64,000 nt of DNA from CAYTGM01 sp964437365 (GCA_964437365.1 CAYTGM010000002.1:124001-188000), one strand, 5' to 3'. Counted from the first letter of the stretch, positions 26,439-35,216 are shown. The notes: generated by a model not told the origin, from the letters alone. Numbers and translations are program-made.

Positions 26439-27740
26439 TCAATCCACGAAATCCAGCGGAAGCCTTACACTGTCTTTCACAATAAAGCCTGCTTTCTGAA
26501 GTTCCCCCAAAGCAAGGGGAGTCAGCTTTCCCGTTGTCCAGAATTCCAGTCTCTCAACTCTGCTATCTAATTCCTTTTTCGCTTTTGCATATTCAACCAT
26601 TTGCTGTGTTACTGGTCCCCACTGGATAAAGTCGACGGGAGCTGCAAATAAGAGTGCTCCTGACTGGTTCAAGCCAACAGGGTACTTCTCGTATATAAAG
26701 ACTTCTTGAATATGTTCAATTCTCTTCTCATACAAAGCCATCATCTCCATCACCTGTTGGAAGAAAAGAGCCTCTTCATAGCTCACAACTTCCGTCGCAG
26801 CCTGCAGACACGCATGTGAGTTTACGGCTTCACTTATAACAAGAAAGCAGGCTGCTATAATTGAGAAATTTCGCGGTGTCAGGTGCGAGTGTCCGATGAA
26901 TTCAAGACGCAGCTCTTCGGAAACCCCTTTCTCCAGAAGTTTTTCGTTCACCTGGTGCCTCAAGGTCGCGGGGGATGCCTGCTTAAGATAAGTGTCCAGC
27001 GTCTCCACGAATCCAATCCCCTTCACAACCGAGAGAGCGAGCCCTCCCATAGGCATTGTGATCACACTTGGCGTCCAACCGCCCTCCGTTCTGGCATAGG
27101 CCAACCGGTTCAATTCTTTTTGCAAAACCAGGTTGTCCGAATAGACATCCACGTTCAATGCCATAGCCAGATCACGTTTATTTTTTGAAACAGAAAGCAA
27201 GCCTTCCATGTATGTATCTTCATAGTTTGACCGTTCAGAATTGTAGGATATGATCGTTTGATTAATGCTAAGCTCTGCGCTGTTATACAGAGACTCGGCT
27301 GAATGGATCGGATCGCTAAAAAGTAAACGGAGGCCTTCTATTGGGCCGTAGAGCGATTCCAGTAATTCGTCTGTGAACTCTTTGTAAACAGATTCTTCTC
27401 TCATCACGGCGATGGCATTGATCTCTTCTATTCTGCGATTAGCCATCATGATCCCTATCGCTTCAAACTCTCCGAATTCACTATCGATTGTGAATCTCAG
27501 GAGAGGCCCCGTAATTTCCGCTTTTTCCCTCACCTCATGATTTGGCCCTTTCATTTGAAGCTTACTCAGAAAGTCGCTCGACTCAACGGTCCTGATGTTC
27601 TCGAAGCCCTCATGGGTGAGCTCAGTATGAACCTGAGCCTTGTACAAAAGGGTACCTGTTCCATCTGATTCTCGGAAAGGGTGGGTGCAAGATGTCAGAA
27701 GGAATAAAACTGCCAGAAAATATGAGACTCTATGGATCAA
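26439..27740 (-). CDS. Lipoprotein of unknown function
   Basis: 433 residues. Type II signal peptide with lipobox LLTSC (about residue 18). The N-terminal 100 residues are beta-rich and resemble a lipoprotein substrate-binding fold only in outline. The rest is helical, with a hydrophobic segment near 290 (FSIIAACFLVISEAV) and acidic helices. No family recognised. It is convergent with the lipoprotein at 25645, and is followed upstream by a divergent helicase gene about 157 bases away. Confidence 0.72.
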   Translation of the reverse strand: MIHRVSYFLAVLFLLTSCTHPFRESDGTGTLLYKAQVHTELTHEGFENIRTVESSDFLSKLQMKGPNHEVREKAEITGPLLRFTIDSEFGEFEAIGIMMANRRIEEINAIAVMREESVYKEFTDELLESLYGPIEGLRLLFSDPIHSAESLYNSAELSINQTIISYNSERSNYEDTYMEGLLSVSKNKRDLAMALNVDVYSDNLVLQKELNRLAYARTEGGWTPSVITMPMGGLALSVVKGIGFVETLDTYLKQASPATLRHQVNEKLLEKGVSEELRLEFIGHSHLTPRNFSIIAACFLVISEAVNSHACLQAATEVVSYEEALFFQQVMEMMALYEKRIEHIQEVFIYEKYPVGLNQSGALLFAAPVDFIQWGPVTQQMVEYAKAKKELDSRVERLEFWTTGKLTPLALGELQKAGFIVKDSVRLPLDFVD

Positions 27741-27897
27741 ATATTCATACCGCTACTTTCTGAGATTATCGAACATTTCCAGTATTTTCTCGTATGTATA
27801 TTCAGGCGAAGAAATAACGCAACTGTTTTGGTAGACATCACACGGGGTATCTGATTGATTCGCTGAACTTTGAATCCGCTGAATTGCTGACCAGTCC

Positions 27898-30540
27898 ATG
27901 CCCGCCCCCGTAGAAGGTTCCATCGATCACTATTTCTCTCAGGATGCTGCTCGAGTCTGCGCTGAGGAAATCGCCGAAGCGCAAGGGGTCGAAGTCTTCT
28001 TTATCTGTCGTCGGAATGAGGCAGGTCTCATCACTGAAGTTGAGTCTCATGCTTTCGGTACAAAGAATTGTGTTCCCGCCCTGATGCAACTGGCGCAGCC
28101 CGGAGAAGTGGTTGTCCATAATCATCCCTCAGGTCAGCTGATTCCATCAGATGCGGATATTGATATCGCCTCTCACCTTGGCAACATGGGCGTCGGATCG
28201 TTTATTATCGATAATCAGGCTCATCGTTGTCGCATCATTGTCAAACCTCAAGACCCCAAAAAGAAGAAACGGGTCTCAGAAGAAAGTGTTGTTAAGAGAC
28301 TATCTCCCAAAAGCGACCTTTCTAACATTGTCGATGATTTCGAGGACAGACCTCAGCAGCGCTCCATGGCTTCTCAAGTCGTATCCGCCCTCAATGATGA
28401 CGGAATCAGCGTTATAGAGGCAGGCACTGGAACAGGAAAATCCTTTGCTTATCTGGTACCTGCAATCATCTTCGCCCTGGAAAATGGCGAGCGCGTCGTG
28501 ATCAGCACGAACACAATCAACCTTCAGGAGCAGCTCCTTCACAAAGATATACCGGCGCTCCGTAAGGCCATTGGCCGAGACTTCAGTGTCGAGATCGTGA
28601 AAGGGCGAAGCAATTATGTCTGCAAGCGGAAGGCTCAGTTTGCCGAGTCTGAAAACTCACTGATCCTCGATGATTTCCAGAAAGAACTCAAGGATGCCTT
28701 GGCGTGGGCCGGCTCTTCATCTACTGGTGATCTCCAGGAGCTCGCAGTCCCACCCCGTCGCGAAGTCTGGGAACGTCTTCAGAGTGAGAGTGATAATACA
28801 CTGCGTGTTCGTTGTCCTTTCTATGAAGAATGTTTCTTCTATAATTCACGCCGACGTGCAGCGCGGGCAAACCTTCTCATCGTCAATCATTCACTCCTGC
28901 TAAGCGATCTGGCCATACGCCGCGCAACGGGGAACTATACAACTGCTGCCGTCCTTCCCCCCTATCAGTATGTGGTTATCGACGAGGCGCATAACCTCGA
29001 AGAATCCGCCGCTCGTAATTTAGCCCAGCAGGTCTCACGCTTCGGTGTTCGCCAGCTTTTTGGAAGACTCTACAAGCGTGATAAGAAAGAGGGCAAAGGC
29101 GTCTATGCTTCTCTGACTGTCGCCTGCGAAGAAGCGGTCTCCAAAGGATTCATCAACAGCGGTCATCCGATGATACAAAAACTGGTGCAGGAATTGATCC
29201 CTCGCGTTTCCGATATCCGTGACTCTCTTGACTTTCTTCTTCAGGATTTCATCAACCAGTTTTTGCGCCTTACAGACCATGCTTTTTCAAACGATTCGAT
29301 GGAGAGCCAGAAGATTCGTCTGACCTGGAAGCTCAAGCAGCACCCAATCTGGGATGAAGAGTGTGAAGGAATTCTGCAAGGTTTCTCCAGAGAGATCAGT
29401 GCCTTTGTTGATGAAAACCAGAAAGTCTTTGATCTTTCCCAGGATATCGATGACGAAGCGATGCGCATCCTTACAAATCCTCTGCTGGAGTGGAAATCTC
29501 TCATAGGGCGTCTAGACAGTTTGCGCCAGACAGTGCTTCGCTTCCTTTCCGAGGATAATGAGAACTGCCGTTGGATTGAAATCGTTCCGAAGCTGAAGGA
29601 AAAGAGAGAAGCTGTCGTTAAGCTTTGTCTATCACCAGTCGATGTCCGTGAGATTTTGCGAGAGTCTCTTCACGACAAAATGAAAGCAGAGGTTCTGACC
29701 AGCGCAACGCTTACTGTGGATCAGAAATTTGACTTCTTTAAGGAAAGAACCGGCCTCCCTTCAGTTTCTGTCAGCTCCGAAGCTCCTGTTGAATATGATG
29801 AAGAAGGCTTGCCTGTACATAGGCTGGAGCCTGTGGAAGCTCGCCCTGTATCAATGAATACTCTCGGAGCAGTCTTCGATTATTCTGAGCAGGTTTTCTT
29901 CGGCGTTCCAAAAGACCTTCCAGATCCCCGCGAGAAAGAGTTCGAGCAGGAGCTCGCTGAACTCATCAACCGATCTGTTGTGATTACCGGAGGAAGAGCG
30001 TTCGTCCTCTTTACCAGTTATGGACAATTGAACCGCGTCTATAACCTTTGTGCACCAGTTATTCAGCGTATTGGCGTACGCTGTCTGAAGCAGGGGAGCG
30101 AAAACCGCGACGCGCTACTCAGAAGGTTTCGTGAAGATGAAACAAGTGTTCTCTTTGCGACGTCAAGTTTCTGGGAAGGTGTTGATGTGAAAGGGCGAGC
30201 GTTGGAGTTGCTGATCATTGCAAAGCTTCCCTTTTCAGTGCCTACAGAACCGGTTCAGGAAGCGCAGTTTGAGGCTCTCAAGGCGAAGGGGAGAGATCCC
30301 TTTCAGAACCTGGTAATTCCCCGAGCTATCATTCGATTCAAGCAGGGGTTTGGTCGCCTTATACGGTCACGTACGGACAGGGGAGCGGTTATTATTGCTG
30401 ATAATCGTGTTGTTAAGGCCAATTATGGTCGACGGTTTATTCGATCGTTACCTGATATACAGGTGAGAGCAGCGCAGAGCGAGGAGCTGCTTAAACAAAT
30501 GGAAGAGTTCTTTGAAAAGTCACCGACAGGGAAGTATTAA
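27898..30540 (+). CDS. DinG/XPD-family DNA helicase with N-terminal JAMM (RadC-like) domain
   Basis: 880 residues. Residues about 10-118 form a JAB/JAMM domain with H74-x-H76-P-S-G, S84 and D87, the metal-site pattern of RadC-like proteins. The helicase follows: RPQQRSM (151-157), Walker A EAGTGTGKS (174-182), DEAH (362-365), a C-terminal SATLT and FGRLIRSRTDRG, typical of DinG. Of the four Fe-S cysteines of DinG, C242, C306 and C312 are present; the one expected near 301 is Thr. An in-frame TGA a few codons upstream fixes ATG 27898 as the earliest ATG, although no ribosome binding site is clear. Probably unwinds DNA or R-loops in repair; the JAMM role is unknown. Confidence 0.9.
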   Translation: MPAPVEGSIDHYFSQDAARVCAEEIAEAQGVEVFFICRRNEAGLITEVESHAFGTKNCVPALMQLAQPGEVVVHNHPSGQLIPSDADIDIASHLGNMGVGSFIIDNQAHRCRIIVKPQDPKKKKRVSEESVVKRLSPKSDLSNIVDDFEDRPQQRSMASQVVSALNDDGISVIEAGTGTGKSFAYLVPAIIFALENGERVVISTNTINLQEQLLHKDIPALRKAIGRDFSVEIVKGRSNYVCKRKAQFAESENSLILDDFQKELKDALAWAGSSSTGDLQELAVPPRREVWERLQSESDNTLRVRCPFYEECFFYNSRRRAARANLLIVNHSLLLSDLAIRRATGNYTTAAVLPPYQYVVIDEAHNLEESAARNLAQQVSRFGVRQLFGRLYKRDKKEGKGVYASLTVACEEAVSKGFINSGHPMIQKLVQELIPRVSDIRDSLDFLLQDFINQFLRLTDHAFSNDSMESQKIRLTWKLKQHPIWDEECEGILQGFSREISAFVDENQKVFDLSQDIDDEAMRILTNPLLEWKSLIGRLDSLRQTVLRFLSEDNENCRWIEIVPKLKEKREAVVKLCLSPVDVREILRESLHDKMKAEVLTSATLTVDQKFDFFKERTGLPSVSVSSEAPVEYDEEGLPVHRLEPVEARPVSMNTLGAVFDYSEQVFFGVPKDLPDPREKEFEQELAELINRSVVITGGRAFVLFTSYGQLNRVYNLCAPVIQRIGVRCLKQGSENRDALLRRFREDETSVLFATSSFWEGVDVKGRALELLIIAKLPFSVPTEPVQEAQFEALKAKGRDPFQNLVIPRAIIRFKQGFGRLIRSRTDRGAVIIADNRVVKANYGRRFIRSLPDIQVRAAQSEELLKQMEEFFEKSPTGKY

Positions 30541-31011
30541 GAGAACGCTACATATTCTGTTTCCTCTTCAGAGACATAGCCCTCGGAAAAGTCGATACCA
30601 GCGTCCTTTAATAGTTCTATGAATTCATTGTAAGAATTATGGCGTTTGTGATGTTCCTTTTGATTTCTGATATATTCAACGACAGAGGTTTTGTCTCTGC
30701 GCGAGATTGTGAATGCACCATATTCTTTCTGCCAGCCTGTAAATAAAGGATAATCAGGATGATCCTTTAACCAGCGACTGGGAAGTGACCTTGAGATCTC
30801 TGACGAGATCTGACAATGCTATACGAGGATTTAAGGAGATGAGTAGGTGGACATGATCTTCCATCGTATTTATTCGATACAGATAGCATTTCTTGTTTTT
30901 TAGAAAACCCCATATGTATCTAAAGAGTGTCTCCTGGATTTCAAGGGGCAGGGTGTTTTCACGATTCTTGGTTGAGAAAACGATATGGTAATAGATCTGT
31001 CTATAAGACAT
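30537..31011 (-). pseudogene. REP-associated tyrosine transposase (RAYT, IS200-like Y1), frameshifted
   Basis: From ATG 31011 the reading frame gives MSYRQIYYHIVFSTKNRE and the HUH motif EDHVHLLI, then stops soon after at 30754. One base shift near 30774-30785 restores the family sequence (RWLKDHPDYPLFTGWQKEYG, then EYIRNQKEHHK) to a stop at 30537. The shift separates the metal-binding HUH half from the catalytic Tyr, so the gene should be inactive unless the shift is programmed. The final codons overlap the helicase stop. Palindromes and tandem repeats of the kind mobilised by such enzymes lie just upstream. Confidence 0.85.
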
Positions 31012-31132
31012 CGTGGTTGTTCTCTCGATTGGGTATGATCTGTTTGTCCGCAGGATGCGTGAGCGTGATTCGGGCGCAATATAATTGAAATCTGTTGGCC
31101 TTCGTCGAAGGCCTTTGTGTTGTGGCATTTGT

Positions 31133-31164
31133 CCCCAAGGCCCCAAGGCCCCAAAGCCCCAAGG
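31133..31164. repeat. Four tandem 8-mers CCCCAAGG
   Basis: CCCCAAGG is repeated at 31133, 31141 and 31157, with one variant CCCCAAAG at 31149. This is a simple tandem repeat within the palindrome cluster and probably prone to slippage. Confidence 0.85.
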
Positions 31165-31204
31165 CTCGCTTCGCTCACCATGGGGCTATTCAAATTTACC
31201 CACC
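31163..31204 (+). repeat. Left copy of a 42-bp inverted repeat
   Basis: Contains GCTCACCATGGGGCTATT and TTTACC. It is 36/42 identical to the reverse complement of 31781-31822. The two copies flank the tandem array and point towards it in opposite orientation, as expected for REP-type units or ends of a non-autonomous element. Confidence 0.75.
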
Positions 31205-31250
31205 TTCGGCGGGATATATTGAATGAACCTACCCCGGACGATGTCCGGGG

Positions 31251-31690
31251 CTAAGATTTTTCCATCCCTGGCGGGATGTTCGGTTAGGTTTTCTGATGAT
31301 TCTCTTCGATCGTTGAACGTTGTCGTTGTCAGCGCAGCGGTTGACGTTGTCGGCCGTTGCTCACGCCTCATACTAAGATTTTTCCATCCCTGCCGGGATG
31401 TTTGCTTAGGTATTCTGATGATTCTCTTCGATCGTTGAACGTTGTCAGCGCAGCGGTTGACGTTGTCTGCAGTTGCTCACGTCTCATACTAAGATTTTAC
31501 CACCCCTGCTGGGATGTTTGCTTAGGTATTCTGATGATTCTCTTCGATCGTTGAACGTTGTCGTTGTCAGCGCAGCGGTTGTCGTTGTGGGCCGTTGCTC
31601 ACGCCTCATACTAAGATTTTTCCATCCCTGCTGGGATGTTCGGTTAGGTATTCTGATGATTCTCTTTGATCGTTGAACGTTGTCGGCGGT
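31251..31690 (+). repeat. Tandem array of 116-122-bp units (three full, one partial)
   Basis: Units start with CTAAGATTTT at 31251, 31373, 31489 and 31611; periods are 122, 116 and 122 bases. The short unit lacks one GTTGTC hexamer. Each unit contains CATCCC-TG(C/G)(C/T)-GGGATG (palindrome), GATGATTCTCTTCGATCGTTG and an internal GTTGAC/GTTGTC-rich part. The open frames through the array shift between units and are not coding. Confidence 0.88.
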
Positions 31691-31780
31691 TGTCAGCCAG
31701 TCGCCCTTGCTGTCTTTAAGACCTCCAGGATCCTCCTTTCTATTATCACTTCAAATCTCCACTCTCCAAATCCTCCCGTA

Positions 31781-31822
31781 GGGAGGTAAATGTGAATAGC
31801 CCCGTGGTGAGCGCAGCGAACC
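31781..31822 (-). repeat. Right copy of the 42-bp inverted repeat
   Basis: The reverse complement carries GCTCACCACGGGGCTATT and TTTACC, matching 31163-31204 at 36/42 positions. Neighbouring palindromes CCTCCC-GTA-GGGAGG (31772-31786), CCCCGTGG...CCTCGGGG (31800-31828) and CGCCTCC-GGC-GGAGGCG (31849-31865) resemble those on the left in style. The region reaches the groEL terminator. Confidence 0.72.
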
Positions 31823-31872
31823 TCGGGGACAGATGACCAATCATTATCCGCCTCCGGCGGAGGCGAACAAAA

Positions 31873-31903
31873 AAACTCCCCCTGCATTACGCAGGGGGAG
31901 TTT
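31873..31903 (-). terminator. Rho-independent terminator of groESL
   Basis: A perfect 13-bp stem (31873-31885 with 31891-31903), loop of 5, followed on the minus strand by a run of T. It lies 34 bases after the groEL stop. Confidence 0.92.
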
Positions 31904-31936
31904 AATGTCTCTCTAGAGCGATAGACGTCGGTCGGC

Positions 31937-33568
31937 TTAGTACATGCCGCCCATGCCGCCCATTCCTGGAGCTCCACCTGCAGGAGCTGCTGGCTCATCT
32001 TCTTTGATTTCTGTGATGAGGCACTCAGTTGTGATCAGCAGACCAGAGATAGACGCAGCATTCTGAAGAGCACTACGTGTTACCTTCTTAGGATCGATCA
32101 CACCAGCTTCTACGAGGTCTTCGTACTTGCCAATTGCAGCGTTGAAGCCAACGTTACCTTTTTCTGCCTTAACTTTTTCAACAACAACTGAGCCTTCAAG
32201 ACCAGCGTTGTTTGCAATGTGGCGAGCAGGAGCTTCAACAGCGCGAAGAACGATGTCGAAACCAGAAGCTTCGTCACCTTCGAGGTCACATTTAACAACC
32301 TGACCTGCGCGGATAAGAGCAACGCCACCACCGGCAACGATACCTTCTTCAACAGCAGCGCGTGTTGCGTGCAGTGCATCTTCAACACGAGCTTTCTTTT
32401 CTTTCATTTCAACTTCTGTTGCAGCGCCAACCTTGATCACAGCAACGCCACCAGCAAGCTTAGCAAGACGCTCCTGAAGCTTTTCACGGTCGTAATCGCT
32501 TGTAGACTCTTCGATTTGACGCTGGATCTGAGCTTTACGGCCTTCAATCTCTTCTGATTTACCAGCACCTTCAACGATAACCGTATTTTCTTTTTCAACC
32601 TTGATGGTCTGAGCAGAACCAAGATCTTCAAGGCGTGTGTTCTCAAGCTTAAGACCTGCGTCTTCGCTGATCACGCTACCACCTGTCAGAATCGCGATGT
32701 CTTCAAGCATCTGCTTGCGACGGTCGCCGAAGCCAGGAGCCTTAACAGCGCAGATGTTCAGAACGCCACGGAGCTTGTTCACAACGAGAGTTGCGAGTGC
32801 TTCGCCGTCAACGTCTTCAGCGATGATCAGAAGAGGCTTGCCAGACTGAGCAACCTTCTCAAGAACAGGAAGGAGATCCTTCATCGCAGAAATCTTCTTG
32901 TCATAGATAAGGATGTGACAGTCCTGAAGCTCAGCAACCATCTTGTCTGAGTTCGTGACGAAATAAGGTGAAAGGTAGCCCTTGTCGAACTGCATTCCTT
33001 CAACGAGGTCGAGCTCTGTCTGGATACCTTTGGCTTCTTCAACAGTGATAACACCGTCTTTGCCAACTTTATCCATAGAGTCAGCGATCAGCTCGCCAAT
33101 TTCTTCGTCGCCGTTCGCAGAGATCGTCGCAACCTGAGCAATCTTGCTGTGGTCACGTGTTTCGATCTTAATCTTATCAAGTTCTTCAACCATCTTGATG
33201 ACAGCTTTGTCGATACCGCGCTTGATGCTCATAGGGTTAGAGCCAGCAGCAACCAGCTTCATACCTTCGCGGTAGATTGACTGAGCAAGAATTGTTGCTG
33301 TTGTTGTACCGTCACCAGCGACGTCAGAAGTCTTGCTGGCAACTTCGCGAACCATCTGAGCGCCCATATTTTCGTAAGCGTCTTCCAGTTCAATTTCTTT
33401 TGCTACGGACACACCGTCTTTAGTGATTGTGGGTGCGCCGAATTTTTTGTCGAGAACGACATTACGACCCTTAGGGCCAAGTGTAACTTTAACGGCATTA
33501 GCCAGCTTGTCTACACCGCGAAGAAGGGCAGTACGCGCATCTTCACTGTATATCATTTGCTTTGCCAT
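31937..33568 (-). CDS. groL: Chaperonin GroEL (Hsp60)
   Basis: Large ring subunit of the ATP-driven folding chamber. 543 residues, normal length. ATP-site blocks DGTTTATILAQ and GPKGRNVVLDKKFG are present, with IAEDVDGEALATLVVNKLRG, GAATEVEMKEKKARVEDALHA's core and a C-terminal GGM-type tail (GMGGMGGMY). A good ribosome binding site (AAGGAGATCATTCTC) stands before the ATG. groES lies 63 bases upstream in the same operon. Confidence 0.98.
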   Translation of the reverse strand: MAKQMIYSEDARTALLRGVDKLANAVKVTLGPKGRNVVLDKKFGAPTITKDGVSVAKEIELEDAYENMGAQMVREVASKTSDVAGDGTTTATILAQSIYREGMKLVAAGSNPMSIKRGIDKAVIKMVEELDKIKIETRDHSKIAQVATISANGDEEIGELIADSMDKVGKDGVITVEEAKGIQTELDLVEGMQFDKGYLSPYFVTNSDKMVAELQDCHILIYDKKISAMKDLLPVLEKVAQSGKPLLIIAEDVDGEALATLVVNKLRGVLNICAVKAPGFGDRRKQMLEDIAILTGGSVISEDAGLKLENTRLEDLGSAQTIKVEKENTVIVEGAGKSEEIEGRKAQIQRQIEESTSDYDREKLQERLAKLAGGVAVIKVGAATEVEMKEKKARVEDALHATRAAVEEGIVAGGGVALIRAGQVVKCDLEGDEASGFDIVLRAVEAPARHIANNAGLEGSVVVEKVKAEKGNVGFNAAIGKYEDLVEAGVIDPKKVTRSALQNAASISGLLITTECLITEIKEDEPAAPAGGAPGMGGMGGMY

Positions 33569-33631
33569 GAGAATGATCTCCTTAAATCTTGTCTATATGA
33601 ATTTGAAACGTCGGTTAATGGACGACTGCTA

Positions 33632-33928
33632 TTAGTCTTCAGTGATGACTGCGAGAATTTCGCTTTCGCGAAGAATCAGGTATTCGTTTCCACCGAACTT
33701 GATATCCGTACCGCCGTACTTGCCGAAAAGAACTTTGTCTCCTGGCTTGACGGTGAGAGGGGTCTTCTTGCCGTCTTCAGAAACCGCGCCGTCCCCAACA
33801 GCGACGATCTTACCTTCGATCGGCTTTTCCTTAGCTGTGTCGGGAATGATGATCCCGCCGCTGCTTTTTTGCTCATCTTCCTGGATGCGTTCCAAAAGCA
33901 CGCGATCGTGAAGTGGCTTAATAGGCAT
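33632..33928 (-). CDS. groS: Co-chaperonin GroES (Hsp10)
   Basis: Lid of the GroEL chamber. 98 residues: N-terminal KPLHDRVLLER, mobile loop with KSSGGIIIPDTAKEKP, and VKPGDKVLFGKYGGTDIK. AGAAGGAG precedes the ATG. No CIRCE element (TTAGCACTC-N9-GAGTGCTAA) is present upstream. A different short inverted repeat, AGAATTA-N12-TAATTCT (33952-33977), lies just before the ribosome binding site and could be regulatory, but this is weak. Confidence 0.97.
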   Translation of the reverse strand: MPIKPLHDRVLLERIQEDEQKSSGGIIIPDTAKEKPIEGKIVAVGDGAVSEDGKKTPLTVKPGDKVLFGKYGGTDIKFGGNEYLILRESEILAVITED

Positions 33929-34281
33929 CTTCGTAAACTCCTTCTGAGTTAAGAATTAAAATCGATAAGCTAATTCTGCAATGAGAATGCCAGAGAGAAA
34001 AGCTCGAGGGGGCTGTCTATAAATGCCCTTATATCAGTGCTTTGCAAAACAGCTTCGGAATTACAAGGCTGTGCCTTGGTTCTCTTTGATACAATCACAG
34101 GGGAGTGGATCCTTTTGATGCCTCGGATCACGACCGTGGGTCGCCATTCTGCCAGAGGGTTGCAGAAACCCTCTCTGGAGTGCTGCAGCCCTGGCGCAGC
34201 ACGCAACTTCGAGGACCTGACTTGGAGGAAGTCGCTCAAACACTCTCATCGACCGCGAAAGGAATCCATGCTCCTGGAACC
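33929..34281. other. Region between groES and the rpmG terminator, no gene
   Basis: About 350 bases. It must hold the groESL promoter, but no -35/-10 pair with good spacing stands out on the minus strand (TATAAG and TTTATAGA near 34020-34040 are candidates). Open frames here have no recognisable product. Confidence 0.4.
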
Positions 34282-34313
34282 AAAAAAGGCCACCCTCGAT
34301 GCCGAGGGTGGCC
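34282..34313 (-). terminator. Rho-independent terminator of rpmG
   Basis: GGCCACCCTCG (34288-34298) and CGAGGGTGGCC (34303-34313) form a perfect 11-bp stem with a 4-base loop. On the minus strand it is followed by TTTTTT. It lies 38 bases after the rpmG stop. Confidence 0.93.
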
Positions 34314-34351
34314 AAATTCTTCATTTCAATCCCGCTGTGCAGGAGGGTCGG

Positions 34352-34534
34352 TTACTTAACTTCGCGGTGAACCGTATGCTTCTTCAGGAAGGGGTTATAC
34401 TTCTTAAGCTCAATGCGCTGAGTTGTATTCTTCTTATTCTTGATGCTGTAATAGCGTGACATACCCTTAACGCCTGATTCTTTCTGCTCAGTGCATTCGA
34501 GGATAACCTGAACCCGGTTCTGTTTCTTTGCCAT
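34352..34534 (-). CDS. rpmG: 50S ribosomal protein bL33
   Basis: 60 residues starting MAKKQNRVQVILECTEQ, with SRYYSIKNKKNT and ELKKYNPFLKKHTVHREVK. Only one cysteine (C14) remains, so this is the zinc-free (C-minus) form of L33. AGGAG stands 8 bases before the ATG at 34534. The open frame continues upstream, but that part is not ribosomal and is rejected. The usual partner secE is not present next to it. Confidence 0.96.
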   Translation of the reverse strand: MAKKQNRVQVILECTEQKESGVKGMSRYYSIKNKKNTTQRIELKKYNPFLKKHTVHREVK

Positions 34535-35216
34535 GTTTCTATTCTCCTGAGCCGTCTGAACGGCGGTAATACCTGTAATTGAGGCGATCAGGGCACAGAG
34601 AAACCCCATCGCAAGGCCGCAAGAGGTTCTACAGCACCCCTCTCCTATGCAAGCCCTTTCTGCACGAAGAGTGGAAAAAAGGTGATCGCCGTTGGGCTCA
34701 CATTCTTTGGTTCCAAGGTCGGTGACCCGCTGATCTGATCCTACAGGGAATTGGTGGTAAACATGAATATTCTTCATGCGTCATACTTCTCATCGCCGTC
34801 TGGCAACGCCGGTGTTCGTGATCCAGCCACTCGAAGATCACTTAAGAGTTGCGAGCCGTCAGGGCGGTAGAGCGCCAAACGGGGAAAGAAACGCGATGAG
34901 TTTTCCCAGGCCCCTACAGAGTTGATCTCGCGGCGATCCTGGACCTATCCAGGTCCGATGCCCATCGGACCTGCATCGCTCCGACATCGCTCCGGCATCG
35001 TCCCTGGAGGGGAAATGCCCAAAAATGACTAGGAGGGAGAACCGAAAGCGCCGCAGGCTCTGGGGTGCGGGGTTCTTGGTCACGCTTTGAAATTCGAAGT
35101 CTCGCCGCGAGCACCGAGTCTCGCTTCGAATCAGGTCGCAGAATGATCCCGATTCGAATCCAAAGGGGAGTACCTTGCGCGGCGGCATCCCGCCGCGCGA
35201 GGCAAAATATATTACA
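34535..35216. other. Gene-free, palindrome-rich region
   Basis: About 680 bases without a supported gene. The right half (about 34860-35200) is G+C-rich and differs from the AT-rich gene beside it. It contains a perfect 11-bp palindrome CAGGTCCGATG-CC-CATCGGACCTG (34950-34973), a shorter GGACCT-ATCC-AGGTCC at 34941-34956, and three tandem variants of GCATCGCTCC (34973-35000 area). A minus-strand frame (34859-35188) is open but I see no domain. It may be a dispersed genomic repeat. Confidence 0.5.
35177..35198. terminator. G+C-rich hairpin after the FG-GAP protein gene
   Basis: GCGCGGCGG (35177-35185) pairs perfectly with CCGCCGCGC (35190-35198), loop CATC. It lies 18 bases after the stop of the 35217-38657 gene, but no T tract follows on the minus strand, so it may be a repeat element rather than an intrinsic terminator. 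Confidence 0.5.

Larger units (their letters stand above)
31097..31250. repeat. REP-like palindrome cluster next to the RAYT pseudogene
   Basis: At least four palindromes follow closely: GGCCTTCG-T-CGAAGGCC (31097-31113); CCCCAAGG with CCATGGGG (31157-31187 region, one mismatch); CCCACC-TTC-GGCGGG (31199-31213, one mismatch); and CCCCGGAC-GAT-GTCCGGGG (31232-31250, perfect). Closely spaced palindromes beside a Y1 transposase are the classic arrangement of REP elements. Confidence 0.75.

Noticed and set aside
31223..31676. Four overlapping + strand ORFs of 62-71 aa with similar sequence
   Set aside because: They only reflect the 116-122-bp tandem units read in shifting frames; no ribosome binding sites.
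33929..34040. CIRCE element upstream of groES
   Set aside because: TTAGCACTC and GAGTGCTAA are absent; only a weak AGAATTA/TAATTCT repeat is seen.
34680..34770. Possible tRNA upstream of rpmG, as in tuf-tRNA-Trp-secE clusters
   Set aside because: No acceptor stem or T-arm consensus could be folded on either strand.
34535..34777. N-terminal extension of the rpmG reading frame
   Set aside because: L33 begins at MAKKQNR with a good ribosome binding site; upstream codons match nothing.
34859..35188. 109-aa minus-strand ORF
   Set aside because: Lies over palindromic DNA, no domain and no ribosome binding site; more likely a non-coding repeat.
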